From Paralichthys olivaceus (Eukaryota; Chordata; Actinopteri; Pleuronectiformes; Paralichthyidae), in NCBI RefSeq assembly GCF_024713975.1, contig NC_091111.1, forward strand, positions 11,543,001 through 11,607,000: 64,000 bases of DNA, given 5' to 3'. A program made the position numbers and the translations under genes. Every line of letters starts with the position of its first letter. The stretch's first letter is position 1. Below, one piece after another: positions 62,901 through 64,000 of the stretch. The notes under the pieces were generated by a model. The model worked only from the letters and a program-made list of their open reading frames with translations, made no database searches and was not told the DNA's origin.

Positions 62901-63739
62901 TATAGATTCTCGATGTGAGCCAGTAATTAACTGAGATGCTGGAGTGAGGCGCGTGCTGTAAATCATGTGGGAGCGTCTGTTTAGATTAAAATCCTCTGGA
63001 TACTTTGTCAGACGTCTCCTCTTTGCCAGATGATTGGATGTAGAGTTACGTTCAATTATGTATCACATGCAGTATTACTTAATTTCCTCAGTGTCTCTTT
63101 GACACTTTCACAGATTCCCACCACGGTCCCCTCCAACATCCACATTAACACATTTCATACCTCCAACTTTATTTCCCCTCCTGCAGCTCTCCAAACAAGC
63201 CCTCTCCAAACAAACCCTAAACGCGCTGTCTCAAGCCAGCGTAAGGGGGAGGGGGTGAGCTGGGCGGTGGCCACGGCTCGGCTGCATCCTATTAGGACTG
63301 GGAGTGTTGAAAAGAGGTGTGGTCTGGAGCCAGTAACATCTGTGCCTGTCCCCTCAGCCCCCACAGCATTCTGCAGAGAAAGGCAGAGAGAAGGAGGTTA
63401 GAGGAGGGAGTGGGACACGCCGAAGAGAAGTCCTTGCCGGCCAGCTGGCTGTTTGCAAGATCTCAAGCCGCAGCTCATGCTATATGACGAGTTCACCTCT
63501 TGTTTGCCCCCCTGCCATCAGACATTTACAGCCTCTGACCAACTGGGATTTTCCTCTTGGTTGATATTGACAGCCTCTGGGATTCAAAGAGGTCCTCAGT
63601 CACTCCAACCACCGAATAGACGGCTTTGAACTGGCGTGGATTACATACCTTGCGCAGGAAATGCTCTGTTGTGCTGCGTGGTGTGTACAAGCATCGTTTT
63701 TGCTGTCGACAGCGCAGAAAGCCGGCAGTGAGTTGAGGA

Positions 63740-63790
63740 TATAAAGGGAATGCTCGGAGCACAGCAGAGGCGAGCTCACTCCTGGACAGG
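63740..63790 (+). promoter_or_regulatory. TATA promoter and leader exon, probable alternative first exon
   Basis: TATAAAG (63740-63746) is followed about 45 bp later by a strong splice donor, GGACAGG then GTAAGACG (63791). A short noncoding first exon of about 20-25 nt would lie between. An E-box CAGCTG lies near 63442. It could be a second promoter of the gene starting at 49.7 kb, or the start of another gene to the right. Confidence 0.35.
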
Positions 63791-64000
63791 GTAAGACGAG
63801 CTCAATAGATATTCCTGTTCTACCCTGTAATCAAATGAGTGTGAGGAAAAGGAGTGCAGGAGCCGGCTATCTTCTGACTGGAATTTGTGTGTGATTGTGT
63901 ACATGCGTGTGTGTGTGTGGCGGTCAGATAGTACAGGGTTATCATATCTGTGTGTATGTGTCTGTGCAGGAGGGGAGTTCGGGGTCGGTGGTTTGCTTTA

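Larger units (their letters stand above)
49864..63730 (+). other. Probable large first intron (no exon recognised)
   Basis: Nearly 14 kb without a recognisable coding exon on either strand. Contents seen: a diverged duplication at 50513-51285, a GC-balanced block near 51290-51680, repeat fragments near 53855-54095 and 59793-59985, a GT/G-rich tract near 56255-56290, and scattered small open frames without family resemblance. Intron status is inferred from the strong donor at 49864 and the absence of other gene starts. Confidence 0.4.

Overview
The window is nuclear DNA of a ray-finned fish, most likely a percomorph teleost. The evidence is GT-AG split genes with vertebrate exon structures, short introns, abundant CA/GATA microsatellites, and several interspersed repeats that resemble families common in teleosts. 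There is no bacterial, viral or CRISPR content. Five protein-coding genes can be rebuilt exon by exon, and the start of a sixth is visible.

Layout. vsx2 (+, exons 2-5, 368-4609; exon 1 lies left of the window) is a retinal homeobox gene. acss1 (+, 6208-14623, 14 exons, 681 aa) is a mitochondrial acetyl-CoA synthetase. abcd4 (-, 22869-15209, 19 exons, 616 aa) is the lysosomal/ER cobalamin ABC half-transporter and converges on acss1. sgpp1 (-, 30911-25996, 3 exons, 439 aa) is sphingosine-1-phosphate phosphatase 1. kcnh5 (+, 32376-46517, 11 exons, 1050 aa) is an EAG2-type voltage-gated K+ channel, divergent from sgpp1. From 49.67 kb a CpG-rich promoter with NRF1, ZNF143-like and CRE motifs starts an unidentified + strand gene whose first intron appears to fill most of 49.9-63.7 kb. 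A TATA-type second promoter/leader exon lies at 63.74-63.79 kb.

The genes do not form a pathway; this is a syntenic neighbourhood. In human, VSX2 and ABCD4 are neighbours on 14q24 and SGPP1 and KCNH5 lie close together on 14q23, while ACSS1 is beside VSX1 on 20p11. Here acss1 sits between vsx2 and abcd4, and the two chromosome-14 blocks are joined.

The most interesting signals are: a chain of three uORFs joined by TGATG stop/start overlaps in the kcnh5 leader; an Asp-to-Glu change in the third catalytic motif of sgpp1; a MITE-like element with 13-bp perfect inverted termini that supplies the likely kcnh5 poly(A) signal; microsatellites at abcd4 splice sites; a dispersed repeat family whose copies carry CTCF-like motifs; and homeodomain/OTX-site clusters in vsx2 introns. 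I did not find a wholly new biological system. Exon boundaries were placed by eye from splice sites, reading-frame continuity and remembered family sequences, not by alignment software.
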